This document shows positions 9,970 through 21,349 of a stretch of DNA of 64,000 nt, piece after piece. How positions within the stretch are numbered: the stretch's first letter is position 1; each line of letters opens with the position of its first letter. The position numbers were made by a program, and so were the translations under genes. The notes under the pieces were generated by a model that did not search any database, had not been told where the DNA came from, and worked only from the letters and a program-made list of their open reading frames with translations. Source of the stretch: Acanthosepion esculentum (lineage: Eukaryota; Mollusca; Cephalopoda; Sepiida; Sepiidae); the NCBI GenBank assembly GCA_964036315.1, contig OZ038482.1, positions 16,563,569 to 16,627,568 of the forward strand, given 5' to 3'.

Positions 9970-10985
9970 TTAATACTTTGTAGCATATTCCTTACTCAAT
10001 TCAATAACAATCAGTCTCTTTCTGTAGCTTTTAGTCAATGATTTACAAGTTTCCATTGGTATTTTACTCCATTCTTTGCATATTCTCTTTAGGTCCAGGG
10101 TGTTTTTCAGAGCTCTTTTATTAACTTGCATTTTTAATAAACACCACAAATTCTCCATCAGATTTAAATCTGATGACTGTGATGGCCATTCGAGGGTATT
10201 GACATTGTTTTCAATAAGCCATTTTTTCTGTATTTTATCGTATGTTTAGGGTGATTATCTTGTTGCAAAACCCATTCATTTGGGAGTCCAAGTTTTACTA
10301 CTAACCCAAACAAATTAGAGTCCAAAACATCTTGGTATATTTTTGAATTCATCCTACCATCTATTATCTCTAAATTACCCATACCATTAGCAGAAAAACA
10401 TCCCAAAACCATGATATTGTCACCACCAAATTTCACTGTTGGGATTGTGTTCCTCGACGCAAAGGCTGTGCTGTCTTTTTTCTTAACGTGAGCCCTTGAA
10501 TTACATTCAAATAGTTCAATTTTTTGTTTCATCTATCCATAAAACACTTTCCCCAAAATGATTCAGGTTTATTCTTCTGCTCATAAACAATTTTTAACCG
10601 GACATCCCTATGTTTCTTCAATAGTAGTGGAGTTTTTCTTGGAGATCTTAGTTGACTTCTATGAAGTTCATTGATTATTGTTCGCTTCACTAATACCTGA
10701 TGCTATTAATTCTTCCTGTATTTCTCTTCAAGTAATCATTGGATTTTCTTGAATTTTGTGCTGAATTCTTCTCATTGATCTGTGAGAAATATTGTGTGGT
10801 ACACAAGATCTCGATTTGTTCTCAACAGTTTTCACCTTTTTATACTTAGCAATAATTGAACTAATACTAGTAAATGGTATATTCGGGATCTCTGCTATTT
10901 TCCTATAGATTTTGCCTTTCTTCCAATGTTTGATGATCAGTTCTTTTGGTGAATTTGATAGTTCCTTGCCTTTCCCTATGATGAT
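9970..10985 (-). pseudogene. Tc1/mariner transposase pseudogene (DD34E type)
   Basis: Minus strand reading begins near 10985 with a GKGKELSNSPKELIIKHWKK-like helix-turn-helix. The first catalytic Asp is in a WIDET segment near 10530. The central domain reads KFGGDNIMVLGCFSANGMG (10390-10450), then NEWVLQQDNHPKHT with the second Asp (10245-10290). The third acidic residue lies in the frame-shifted WPSQSSDLNLMENLWCLLK (about 10130-10190). A frameshift near 10200 and a nonsense codon upstream of 10532 disrupt it. The protein would cut and paste the element at TA dinucleotides; this copy cannot. Confidence 0.85.
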
Positions 10986-11149
10986 AATTATTGTGTATGA
11001 TTTGTATACAGAGATAACCTTATATAAGAAATGAATTGTGGGATGTTCTAGATTGTTCAGATAATAACATAATTGGAAGAATCTAGCAAAATCTTACAGA
11101 GAATTATGTAAATAAAGGTAATTTAAGCCTTTTGAAAATGTTGTAACCT

Positions 11150-11630
11150 AGGGAAGGTTACCGAATAAAATAATCACACAAAGGTTAGTAATGAACGATA
11201 ATACTTAGAACAAGAACAACACATATAAGATTTGCCAGCGTCGTGTAGAAGTAGTCAACTCCTAGAAGTGAGTCAAGTGAATTCCACAACGAATCTCCAA
11301 CTGCAGGATATTTACCAACTGCTCCATGCAGTCAGATGTGACACAAGGCCAAATTTAATGTTGGGTATCCAAGCCAGTAGGCTCAGCCAAATATTCCCCA
11401 TAGATCCCGTATAAAACAGGGTCGAGTAGCTGTTTCCCAAGACAAGACTCTTCCCTTCAATATAGCATCATCTGGAGAACCTCACTGCCTGGAGGTGGAG
11501 AGTTTGAACAGCACAGCTGGAGACAAATCTCCAACTACAGACCAACATACAGTATTTACTACTCTATTTATGTAACTGGGGACATATCCATTATCATCCA
11601 TAGGTATGCTACAACAGATATTAAAAACAT
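11150..11630. repeat. Repeat inserted in the Tc1 element (R2-like)
   Basis: The sequence 'ctccatgcagtcagatgtga' to 'tatttatgtaactgggga' resembles 9080-9400 (shared order: aaggc, tgtgacacaaggcc, 'ttccccatagat', 'gcatcatctgg', 'ctatttat'). It interrupts the Tc1 5' region. Confidence 0.45.
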
Positions 11631-11795
11631 ATTTTGCACAAATACTTTTTTCACCTCAAAATTTTATAAATAACACATAATTTCATTTATAACTAAGTTT
11701 TCTAATTGTTTTTTGCATATTGCAGCATTATGCAATGGTGTAAAAATAATGTATGGATTCTAAGTTTTTTCATAAAGATCATATCAAAAACTTAC

Positions 11796-11929
11796 CCATT
11801 TACTTCCACTCTGGCAACTTTGTTATGTGGATTGAGATAACTTGTTTGGATGTAATTAAAAATGAATGATCCTCCTCCAAAGCCAGCCACAATAAATCCA
11901 CTGAAGAGACCTTTGCGATCTGGAGCCCA
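11796..11929 (-). CDS. OFA-type MFS transporter, exon C (TM5 region)
   Basis: A 134-nt exon with acceptor tatttttcag|TGGGCT and donor AATGG|gtaagt, phase 0 in and phase 2 out. It encodes WAPDRKGLFSGFIVAGFGGG, then SFIFNYIQTSYLNP and HNKVARVEVNG. The W-x-PDRKG-x3-G-x-IVAGFG signature followed by F-N-x2-QTSYLNP is highly characteristic of OFA/monocarboxylate MFS proteins and confirms the family and the strand. It continues exactly from exon B (CAVK|WAPD). The donor lies about 10-20 bp from the outer end of a Tc1-like inverted repeat. The remaining half of the transporter (TM6-12) must lie below position 1. Confidence 0.92.
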
Positions 11930-11969
11930 CTGAAAAATAAACAATGACATCATAAATGTAATATTTGTC

Positions 11970-13250
11970 ATATCAAAACATCTATAGAGTAAATACAGAA
12001 AGGGTCATCATAAAACTGGAACGAATATTTGTAGGTTCCCTGAAAAAGCTGACAATGGATGTGACAGCTATTTATCTAGGAGATAGTTATTAGAAAATGG
12101 CTGGTTCATATGGCCATTTTTTTTCTTTTTATACTATACTCGAGACAAAATATTTTTTGTTTACAAGGGGACAGTTTTCATGAAAAAATCGATTCATGCC
12201 TTTCTCATGAATATAAGTGACTATAACCAGTCTCAGATAAAATTTGAATTGTCTTTGCCCATTCCTTTAACTACCTCACACCAATAAAATAATAATATTC
12301 ACAGTTTAAATTCTTTTTGCTCTCAATGTTTTTAACATTTCAGTCATTTTTAGTCTTTGTTATATACATAATTTAATTTGCACTAAATGCAGATGAAATA
12401 AAACTACAAGTCATTTTAAAATGGTGTGATTTTATTTAATTAATAAAAAGGTGGTGGGGAAGTTTCTTGTGCAGACCTTGGAATCGATAGCTTACATAAT
12501 GGGCAGAATTCATTGATCCTATTGGTGTATTGATGAGCCCCCTTTTTTGGTGATCATTTTTTATTTCTTTTCTTATGGTTAATACACCTGGCAAAGGCTG
12601 AAGAATGTGTCAGCTGTTTTAATAGCACCAAAAACATAAAGAATTAGTTCAGATGTACAAATAAGGTGCAGAATATTAATACAAGATTTCTTAAAATAAT
12701 ATATTTTTGAATAGATTTTGTTCAAAATAGGAAATAAATTCATGGTGAAGTGATTCATTGTACATTCAAATGTTGCAGAAAAGTTCTCTTGATCATTTTG
12801 TTAGATTTTGGAATATGTATGATGGCAAGAACTGTTCAGTACTCCCTGGTATTCAATATTGCACAGAATGTATGCAATAAGTTTCTTTGTCTTTATTACA
12901 ATGTTTTGCCTGCTGTACACTCTGTCCATCTTCATTTATGAATTAAGAGATAATGGGTTTTAAATATTATACATTAGTTTCTTTGTTTTTCTGATCTTAA
13001 ATAATGTTTTAGCTGCTGTAACTTTTAGCCTTATTTTGGGCGCCTTTTGCATTTGGTAGCCTTTAGCTTTCTTTGGGTACCTTTTGCATTTAGTAGCTTT
13101 TAGCCTTTACTTGATTTATTGATTTCTGTTCTAATTACTTTCCAATTTTCCCGTCTTTAAATGAAATATCAAAACTTTTAATAATTTATTATGTGCCAAT
13201 CTAACTTTCCATTAATCCTACACATACACATACACACACACATACATATA
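11970..13250. other. Anonymous intron sequence
   Basis: AT-rich. A degenerate two-copy tandem (TTTTAGC...CTTTTGCATTTGGTAGC) is at 13010-13115. The open frame at 12750-12941 has no recognisable domain. Confidence 0.55.
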
Positions 13251-13257
13251 CATATAT

Positions 13258-13417
13258 ATGAAGAAATATTGTTTTAAGGTGTGCTATATTTATGGGATAA
13301 TGTGCTCACTATAAGAGATAGAGCGTATGTAAATATAAAAATGACATAGACTGATGATTGCATCTAGCATGAAACAGCCTGTCACCTCTGAGTGTTGACT
13401 TCATTGTTCACTTTTAC

Positions 13418-13425
<8 letters not shown>
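13258..13425 (+). mobile_element. Penelope-type unit, family P9
   Basis: Starts with gaagaaatattgttttaagg..., related to 1063-1215 and 30778 onward, contains the ribozyme-like core and ends in (TA)n. Confidence 0.6.
13346..13390 (+). ncRNA. Hammerhead-like motif, P9
   Basis: CTGATGA, TTGC-ATCTA-GCAT hairpin, GAAA, CAG-C-CTG helix III, GTC then ACC. The core is intact; helix I is weak here. Confidence 0.55.

Positions 13426-13466
<41 letters not shown>
13420..13466. repeat. (TA)n microsatellite
   Basis: Uninterrupted TA repeat ending the P9 unit. Confidence 0.95.
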
Positions 13467-13467
<1 letters not shown>

Positions 13468-13670
13468 GTTAGCTCTAACTGACCTGGGAATATCCAGGGA
13501 ATCACTCTTATTCAGCTTACCATGTCCAATTTGAAAGGACCAATACATTACAGATTAAAATTCAGAATTGCGCCATTTAAATATAGGATTCCATCTGAGA
13601 TTATTAGGAGGTTACCAAATATCGCAAATACATTAGGAATTTTTGTTTGAATTTCTGGGATGAGAAGTTA

Positions 13671-13830
13671 TCATTATTTACATTATTTATATTCGGAGTA
13701 CTGTCCTCATCTCTTTTTTTTTATCACATCATTTCGGCCAAAGAGCACAATGGGTGAAATGTGATAAAAACAAAAAAGATGAGGACAATACTCCAAATAT
13801 AAATAATGTAAATAACATTAGGAATTTTTA
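13671..13830. mobile_element. Inverted pair of P10-derived ends
   Basis: 'cattatttatattcggagta' and 'tactccaaatataaataatg' are inverse, as are 'cctcatct' and 'agatgagg'. The centre contains a decayed GTTTCGGCC-type core (catttcggcc). Confidence 0.55.
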
Positions 13831-14330
13831 GACAGAACAGCAGTCAAAATATTATGTCAAAATCAACAAAGATGAATGACGATAAACTACATCTGGCAAC
13901 AAGGCCTCTAATCAGGAGCTTTGAGGTTTTGAGAGGCATGAAACCACCTCTTAATTGCTGTTGTTCCCTGGTCTACCTTGACCCAAGGTGGTAGCACCTG
14001 TTAGGGTCATAGCTATGGACAAATAGTGAATCCCCAAATAAAAACAAAACCCTATAGAAGTATAAATATACATTTTTATAGTAAAATTACCAATAATACA
14101 TTTTATCTGTAGTTGAAGCCATAAAATTTCATTCAAAATATTTAGATTTCTGAATTAAATAACCGATAGGGGCTGATATGGTGCTAAACAAAATCAACCA
14201 AATCAACCAACAAAGATGAGTATTATTTCAGAAATTTAAAACTAATTCTTTTGGTTCTTGTCAAGAGACTGAGATTCTAAGGCAAAAATATTCTGAATGG
14301 ATCTTTTCTAGACTTTTAAATATTTGGTTA
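13831..14330. other. Anonymous intron sequence
   Basis: No gene or repeat recognised beyond short AATCAACCAA duplications at 14190-14205. Confidence 0.5.
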
Positions 14331-14344
14331 CAGCAAAAACATTC

Positions 14345-14475
14345 TAGGGACCTGATTAAATGGAATCCTTAAGAGGATCTGATTTAATGGAATCCTTAAG
14401 AGGATCTGATTTAATGGAATCCTTAAGAGGATCTGATTTAATGGAATCCTTAAGAGGATCTGATTTAATGGAAAC
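14345..14475. repeat. 27-bp minisatellite, about 4.7 copies
   Basis: Unit reads gatttaatggaatccttaag plus aggatct. Copies are nearly identical, suggesting recent expansion. It is in frame (27 = 9 codons), so a repetitive open frame NQILLRIPL appears on the minus strand; that is a by-product. Confidence 0.9.
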
Positions 14476-14834
14476 TTTGATATGGTCAAAGAAGGATACA
14501 GTAAAGCATCCAAAAATTTGATCTTTAACTGAATTTATTTATATGAAGTATCAGATTACACTGTCATTCTGAAGTCATATTTTATGCCGACCAAACAGGT
14601 AATGTTTCTGCAAATTTCACTTTTCATTCATTAGCTATTGTTCCAAAATGAGGTACCCAGATATATACTAAATGCAGCTCAATAAATCTTATACAAAGAC
14701 ACATCTGTGGATATGTAAGCATCAAATTAACTAGCTTCTTCATATGACGTCACAAGCCCTGTAACATGTTAGAGTTGTAGGGTTGCCACATTTGCTGCAG
14801 CTAGTGTATCTAAGGCGAGATAGCTTGATAGATC

Positions 14835-15008
14835 CCATCCCTCATCAGGGTAGTTTTGAATTCAGAGTTTTCCTTTTCTTAGATTGGTTGTCACTTCAAG
14901 GAAAGAGAGCCCAATCAGCTCTGTTATTTAACACATAGCTGGGGGAATAAGAGATGGATTCATGCCTTTCCCAAGGGTGTTTGTACGAATGTGAATGCAA
15001 TGAATTAA
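14835..15008 (-). repeat. SINE fragment, family S1
   Basis: Minus strand keeps 'cccttgggaaaggcatgaat' and the body. The head is missing where LINE copy B starts. Confidence 0.55.
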
Positions 15009-15282
15009 TAAAATCCAAAGAAGAATTTGCAATGTTATTGGTTCTAATCTGGTATCTCGCCATCTGTTTCTTTTCTGCTGCCATAACATAGATTTCCTGT
15101 GCCTTTTCTATAAATACTTTCATGGTAATTGTTCTGAAGAGCTTTCTTCTATCATGCGTAGATTTTATGAATTTAAGCACAGTACTAGATTGGCAGCAAG
15201 GTCTCATTATTTTACAGTTGAAATGGTTAGATGTTACCGTAAATTCTATGCTAACAGTTTCTACCATTGCACTTCTTGCTTC

Positions 15283-15570
15283 TATATCTCTGAGATAAGT
15301 TATTATGATTACTTACATTATTCAGACTGTTATCCTCATCTTCATTGCCATATTCACAACGTTTCGGCCGTTGTACACTCAGGCCTTCTTCAGGTGATTG
15401 AAATTTCAAATCGAACCCTTTATTTCAAACACTGAGGTAAACTGTTCTCATTCCACATGCCATGCCTCTTCTGGATGTCTCAGTTATTTCTCTTTAACTC
15501 AGCTCTCCAAGTTTGGTTCACCACTGCCATGGCCTGGTATTGAACTCACAACACTTTGGGTCTAGTCACT
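15283..15570 (-). mobile_element. Penelope-type unit P10 inserted in LINE copy B
   Basis: Begins 'tatatctctgagataagtta' (plus strand) and contains the ribozyme-like core on the minus strand, then 'aactgttctcattccacatg' and 'ttgaactcacaacactttgg'. The same order is seen at 17935-18270, 29938-30200 and 49255-49560. Confidence 0.7.
15350..15401 (-). ncRNA. Hammerhead-like motif, P10
   Basis: Minus strand: CAC (helix I, pairs with GTG after the core), CTGAAGA, extra A, GGCCT...CGGCC hairpin, GAAA, CG, TT, GTG. Helix I CAC/GTG and an outer pairing to AATATGG are possible. Helix III is only ACGT, self-complementary, so dimerisation would be needed. Confidence 0.5.
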
Positions 15571-15710
15571 GTCTTCTTAGTTCGTGTTCTGTTATTGTTC
15601 TCTCTCCTTAATAGTAGTTTTTTTTTCATATTCTCTAACACTCAGTAATCCCTTGAATCATAGTGTCTTTTTTGCCTTGCTTGGGGTGAAATGATTAAAA
15701 AAACAAAAAA

Positions 15711-17230
15711 TACTTGCCAACGTCTCTTTCTGAATTACTGTTACACTACCTATACATTCTACTAGAGTATTAACGGTTTGTAAAACAAGATTTTTAATCA
15801 CTACTCTACCAGCAAATATCTTTATTGATATTTACTATCTTTAGATTAGTCAGTCATAAGGAGGACTCACTACATTGGTAATGGTTTGCTAAACTAATAT
15901 ATTAACCACTACTATAAAGCGGGTACATTAGACGTTTTTAAATGCCTCCCCATGTGGGTAAAATATGATATTTGGTCATTTTAACATGGGAGAGTGGCAA
16001 CTACAATAACAGCTACAATACCTCAACTCTCTCCTTATAATGCAATAGGGGGTGCTGCACAAGTTAGAGTCTCAAGGAAAAAGGTCACCTTATTTTTGGA
16101 ACATCTTGCCTGAAGATAAAATCAAGCTGAATAGAAACAGATACTGTACTTTGATCCCAACTTGAAGACCAAGCAACTCCACTCTAAACTATATATCAAC
16201 GTACCCAGCAATGTTTAGGTTTTAACAAAATTCAATCCATTATGCTTTACATTGTCAAAATGAGATTATTTCTTCTCCACTCTGACCCTTTCAGATGAAT
16301 TTTTCTGTTTTATACCTGCTTTGTAATCTAATATTGCAGTCACAATCAGCATTCTGGAAATTCTCTTTGCACAGAGATTGATTAAAAGCTCCTCTGGTCA
16401 AAATGTCTGTTGTATAAAGATTCCTTCCCACATGCATTCACACACCAAAATACAAACTGTAATGTGCAGTTTGGAATGAAATTAAAGATGATTCCAATGC
16501 AATCAATCCGGTGGCAAAATAATTGATCATTTGTAGCCATGACCTTTGAATAACGAAAAGAACTCCTAATTAAACATCAATTTGCTCTTATGAAATTAAC
16601 AACACATTAATGATTGATGCTTCACAATTTTATCAACTTATTTTCATATATGCACGCAGAAGACTATATGCAAATATATACATGCAACATATGAATATAC
16701 ACATATAGACATGCACAAACACACACATATGTATATATTGCACATGTAATATTTACACACATAATTCATGTATAGAAATATACGAATATAAAGATATAAC
16801 ACACACATGTCTATCAGCTGTCCATTACAAGACTGTGTCAGTTGTTGTACACCAATTATCTACATTGGCTATACAATGACAACAGTAGAAGGATAACAAA
16901 TTACTTCAGTGATCTCTGTACCATAAAAAAAGCACCTACACACTGAAAAAAAACTGCCTGACCTTATTAGAAAAAATCTTCCTAACACTATCATTCTAAA
17001 TAAATCTATTTCTTAGCAACATCTTAATACTATAGAATCTCTTTATATAAAACAATTCAAGCCAAGTTTCAACCTTACCTTATTTAACAATGGCAGTAAC
17101 ATGCTGGCTGTCACCCCAACATGGAATCAAATCACATTTCTCTTGCACAATTTTGAATTTCCACAGTTTCCGCACAATACAACTTAAAATACAAACATTG
17201 AAAACATTAACAATGAACCCTGTGAAAATG
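15711..17230. other. Anonymous intron sequence
   Basis: No gene recognised. A CA/TA-rich stretch is at 16640-16810. Nothing else found. Confidence 0.55.
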
Positions 17231-17281
17231 GCTAATTGTTATGGGAACTTACCTATAACGATAATGGACTCTTCCTGACTC

Positions 17282-17289
17282 TATAAATA
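17282..17289 (+). promoter_or_regulatory. TATA box of the LTR candidate
   Basis: TATAAATA, a consensus TATA element. Initiation would fall around 17310-17320, just before the hairpin cluster. Confidence 0.5.
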
Positions 17290-17363
17290 CTGTGCCTCTC
17301 TGAGAGAGAGAGAGGAGGAATGAGTTGAGATGCAGTCTCTGACTGTGCGCGACTCCTGTCGAA

Positions 17364-17497
17364 CTCTCTGCTTTGGCAGAGAGAAACCCGGACGAGGCTT
17401 TGCCGCAGGGCAAAGTTTTGTCCGGGGAGGTAGACAGTTCCTGAACCCGTTTATACGGGTTCTAATGGGCATATTTTTGGCTGAGCCTACAGGCTCG
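17364..17497 (+). ncRNA. Cluster of four tetraloop hairpins
   Basis: Perfect hairpins: 17364-17383 (8 bp, loop TTTG); 17387-17426 (outer 7 bp CCCGGAC/GTCCGGG, 4x4 internal loop, inner 7 bp CTTTGCC/GGCAAAG, loop GCAG); 17443-17462 (8 bp, loop TTAT); 17483-17496 (5 bp plus a G-U pair, loop TACA). All loops are four bases. GC content is far above the surroundings. It may be the structured leader of an LTR transcript; the function is unknown. Confidence 0.7.
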
Positions 17498-17934
17498 GAG
17501 AACCCACATTAAGCCGGCCTTGTGCCACATGCGACCCACGTGGGAGGGTTGATAAATATTGGAATGAGTTGAGACCTAACGAGTCAAGACATATTAGTTC
17601 ACTGTAAACCAGACTGACAGTTAATACTAACACCTTCAACTTCTTGTATTATATTTCTATTGTAATATATCTTTGTTATTTTCTACTCTTGTGTTCATGT
17701 TGTTCTTTCTTGGTTCTACCTTGGACCCTAACTATGGTGCGAAGATATTGGACCATAACACTAATAAAGTGGCCAAAATTGTTGGGGGTCAATAATTATT
17801 CGGAACAGTTTCTGCACTCTCTTCAACTCCAACCCAAAAAGAAAACATCACAAACATTAAAAAACTTAATAAAAAATTTATAAGATTTTTCTTGTCTGTT
17901 ACATTCAATGAAAAATATATATATATATGTGTGT

Positions 17935-18300
17935 TCATATTTCTGAGATGAGGTATTGTTTACATTGTTCAGACTGTTGTCCTCATCTTTATCGTTATAT
18001 TCTCAACGTTTCGGCCATTGTATGCTCCAGCCTTCTTCAAGGTATATACATTGAAATTTTTAGCTGAACCTTTTATTTAGTCCATGGGAGTAAATTGTTC
18101 TCGTTCCACTTGCCAGTCCTTTTCTGGATGTCTCAGTTTCAGTTAATTTCCAAGGACACATGATCCAGTGGATAAAAGGATTGGTTGAAGTAATCCAAAA
18201 AGTAACTTGATCCAAAGAGTTATGATTTGAATACCTGGCCACAATAGAGGTGAACAAAATCTTAGAGAGTTGAGTTACTAAAGGGAAATAACTGGAACTG
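17935..18300 (-). mobile_element. Penelope-type unit P10
   Basis: From 'ttctgagatgaggtattgtt' through the decayed ribozyme-like core (17997-18045) to 'gttctcgttccacttgccag'. An inverse partner begins at 18305. Confidence 0.65.
17997..18045 (-). ncRNA. Hammerhead-like motif, P10
   Basis: Minus strand: TTGAAGA (C3 changed to T), extra A, GGCTG/TGGCC hairpin, GAAA, CGTTGAG. Position 8 is still G, so the 3-8 pair is broken to U-G. Confidence 0.4.
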
Positions 18301-18304
18301 ATAT

Positions 18305-18485
18305 ATCCTGAAAAGGCATGGCATGTGGAACTAGAACAATCTATCATGAACTAAACAAAGAGAATGGTTTGAATTTTCATTGTATATTACCTGAAGAAGG
18401 CTGGAGAATACAACAGCCAAAATGTTGTGGAAATGATAACAAAGTTAAGGACAACAGTCCAAACAATGTAAATAGTGTAAATATG
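18305..18485 (+). mobile_element. Penelope-type unit P10, inverse partner
   Basis: 'aaaggcatggcatgtggaac', 'cctgaagaaggctgg' and 'aacagtccaaacaatgtaaa' read on the plus strand, opposite to 17935-18300. Confidence 0.65.
18387..18432 (+). ncRNA. Hammerhead-like motif, P10 (G12 lost)
   Basis: CTGAAGA, extra A, perfect helix II GGCTG/CAGCC, then AAAA instead of GAAA. The change fits CpG decay (CCGAAA to CCAAAA). Confidence 0.45.
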
Positions 18486-18945
18486 TGGGAGAGGGGGGGG
18501 GCACTGCTGTTGAGCACTGCTCTCAGCAATTTCTTCCAGACTATAAGTTTCAGTCTCACTGGGTGTCTTTTCCCCAGGTGACAAATTTGAAAAGGAACTG
18601 GAGACCATTTCAGATTTGTCCACTCAAATCATAGTTCACATTCAAATGAGTGATTTTTAATGTGTCCATGAAAATATGCGTCAAGAATTTTGAGGAAAAA
18701 CATTTTATTTCCTGATTTCATGTTAACATTTGAAATTCCAAGACAAATTATTTACTTCAGATATGTCATCAATGATCAAATGACGATAACTGTTAGTTGT
18801 GCAGGAAACCTTTCAAGATTTTACTTATTTTGGCTTCTCGAATATTGTCTAGATTATTACTGAAGTTCAAGTGTCATTCTTTTCTGTTTCAAGCATGAAA
18901 ACCACTTCTACACTTGCATTTTACCCAAAGCATTTTTAACTGTCT
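18486..18945. other. Anonymous sequence
   Basis: A GGGGGGGG run is at 18493-18500. No gene recognised. Confidence 0.5.
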
Positions 18946-18948
18946 ATA

Positions 18949-19300
18949 TTTCTGAGATGAGGTATTGCAACTATTTACACTATTTAGATTGTTCAGAGTG
19001 TTGTCTTCATCTTTGTTGCCATATTCACTCTTTCAATATCTGTCACTATTTCTGAGAAAATATTGTAGATATTTACACTATTTAGATTTTTCGGACTGTT
19101 GTCCTCATCTTTGTTGCCATATTCACCTTCAACATCTGTCTACATTTCTGAGATGAGGTATTGTAAATATTTACATTATTTACATGGTTCAGACTGTTGT
19201 CCTCATCTTTGTTGCCATATTCACCCCTTCAACATCTGTCTATATTTCTGAGATGAGGTATTGTAAATATTTACAGTATTTACATTCTTCGGGTTGCAAT
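18949..19300 (-). repeat. Tandem array of the P10 tail, about 97-bp unit, 4 copies
   Basis: 'tttctgagatgaggtattg' starts at about 18950, 19146 and 19243, with a divergent start near 19049. Each unit continues with 'actgttgtcctcatctttg' and 'ttgccatattca'. The units lack the ribozyme core. Confidence 0.85.
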
Positions 19301-19374
19301 AATAACAAGAAAAATTGCAATATGAGCTCTGATAAAAAAAATATTACTGAGACATTAATTTTAGAATCCCCCAA

Positions 19375-19650
19375 AATTCATACATGGATGTCCTCAAGGA
19401 CACATGGTCCAGTGGGTAAAAGAGTATTGGTTGGATCCAGTATCTTGACCCAAAGAATTGTGACTTCAAAAAAAAGCGGTGAACAAAAACTTGGAGAGTT
19501 GAGTTAAAGGGAGATAACCGAGAAGCGGCATGGCACATGGAACTAGAATAGTCAACCCTGGTGGATGAAATAAAGGGTTCAGTTTGAAATTCCAATCACC
19601 TGAAGACTGAAAATTCGTGAATATGGCAACAAAGAGTCTGAAGAATGTAA
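19375..19650 (+). mobile_element. Degraded P10 unit
   Basis: Retains 'caaggacacatggtccagtg', 'agaattgtgacttcaaa', 'cacatggaactagaatagtc' and 'aatcacctgaagac'. The hairpin after CTGAAGA is lost. Confidence 0.6.
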
Positions 19651-20400
19651 ATAATAACCAAAATTTCTTCCGTAAATGTTTCATGAAACATCAAAGTTTT
19701 TTTTTTTTAAGGCGATTTTTTCCCAAAAGAAAACAAAATTTTTATAGAATTTCTCTGTATTTATCAGCTGTCATAGAATACACCAAATTTCTTTGTAAAT
19801 TCCAAAAAAGAAAAAGAAAACAGTAAATAAATCAGTCAATTCTGAATGACACCACGTGGCAAAATGTATCAGAATAGTGTCAATACGTGACACTTAATTT
19901 ATTACTTAAGGAAAGACTCAAAATCCTAGAAGCAATTATTGTACAAAATAACAACTCACATTAAATAAAATATCCTTCACCACAGGACCATAGTTTTTTA
20001 AAAGTGGCCATAAAATATTAAATACACACAAAAAATACACATAATATTTGTTGCATCTTTTTTGTGCATTTTTTGCTGCCTTTAACCATTGCACATGACA
20101 TCTCTGTAGGCTGTTTCAAACTTTCAGCTATCTATAAAATAACAGGATGTAGCCAACAGAATTTTGTCTACCACACTAATAGCACATGGTTCTTGATAAT
20201 GACTGAGACAATCCAATGTACCTGAACAGAACCAACAGAACAAAGATGTACTTTGGACAGGTTGTCCTCATTTAGTCCTGATATACAACAATTTATTCAA
20301 AAATAATACAAATGCAATAAAAATTAAACAAATAGACCTTGTCAGTTGAATTTAATAAAACTTGTGTGGATGAATGCTTGCAGTCTAAATATAGGTTGCA
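19651..20400. other. Anonymous sequence
   Basis: AT-rich, with no coding features recognised. Confidence 0.5.
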
Positions 20401-20401
20401 C

Positions 20402-21206
<805 letters not shown>

Positions 21207-21349
21207 AAAATGACTTTAACTTATAACCATGGATCAATGCCAAAACCCCCTTTCATATCTTATGTCAGCTTTTATGACTTTTATTTTAAAGTAATCTTGT
21301 TATGGACAGACACTAATTATTCATTGGAGTCCAAAGTCAATTGGTATTG

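Larger units (their letters stand above)
9780..11795 (-). mobile_element. Tc1-like DNA transposon, dead, with long inverted repeats
   Basis: Long terminal inverted repeats (about 9790-9950 and 11640-11785) share motifs such as 'aatgctgcaatatgcaaaaaa' and 'gaggtgaaaaaa' in opposite orientation. Transposase remnants lie between them on the minus strand. A further repeat appears inserted at about 11150-11630. The right end abuts the splice donor of transporter exon C. Confidence 0.8.
15008..15710 (+). mobile_element. LINE tail, family L2, copy B, split by a P10 unit
   Basis: 15040-15280 encodes in broken frames SRHLFLFCCHNIDFLCLFYK-like, YFHGNCSEELSS-like and RWLDVTVNSMLTVSTIALL-like residues matching copies A and C. 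The sequence is interrupted at 15283 by a Penelope-type unit and resumes near 15570 with the 3' UTR and the signature 'gccttgcttggggtgaaatg', then an A-rich tail. Confidence 0.75.
17237..17790 (+). mobile_element. Candidate LTR (solo or 5') of an LTR retrotransposon
   Basis: Contains a TATA box (TATAAATA, 17282-17289), a GC-rich hairpin cluster starting about 75 bp downstream, and AATAAA at 17763-17768. About 15 bp later comes TTGGGGGTC, resembling the start of a tRNA-Pro primer-binding site (TGGGGGCTCGTCCGGGAT is the classic form). Promoter, structured leader and polyadenylation signal in that order are what an LTR holds. Borders are uncertain, no gag-pol follows (Penelope-type sequence starts by 17820), and no second LTR was seen. 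Confidence 0.45.

Noticed and set aside
18949..19300. CRISPR-like array of four regularly spaced repeats
   Set aside because: The repeats are direct tandem copies of a known dispersed element in a eukaryotic genome, without unique spacers.
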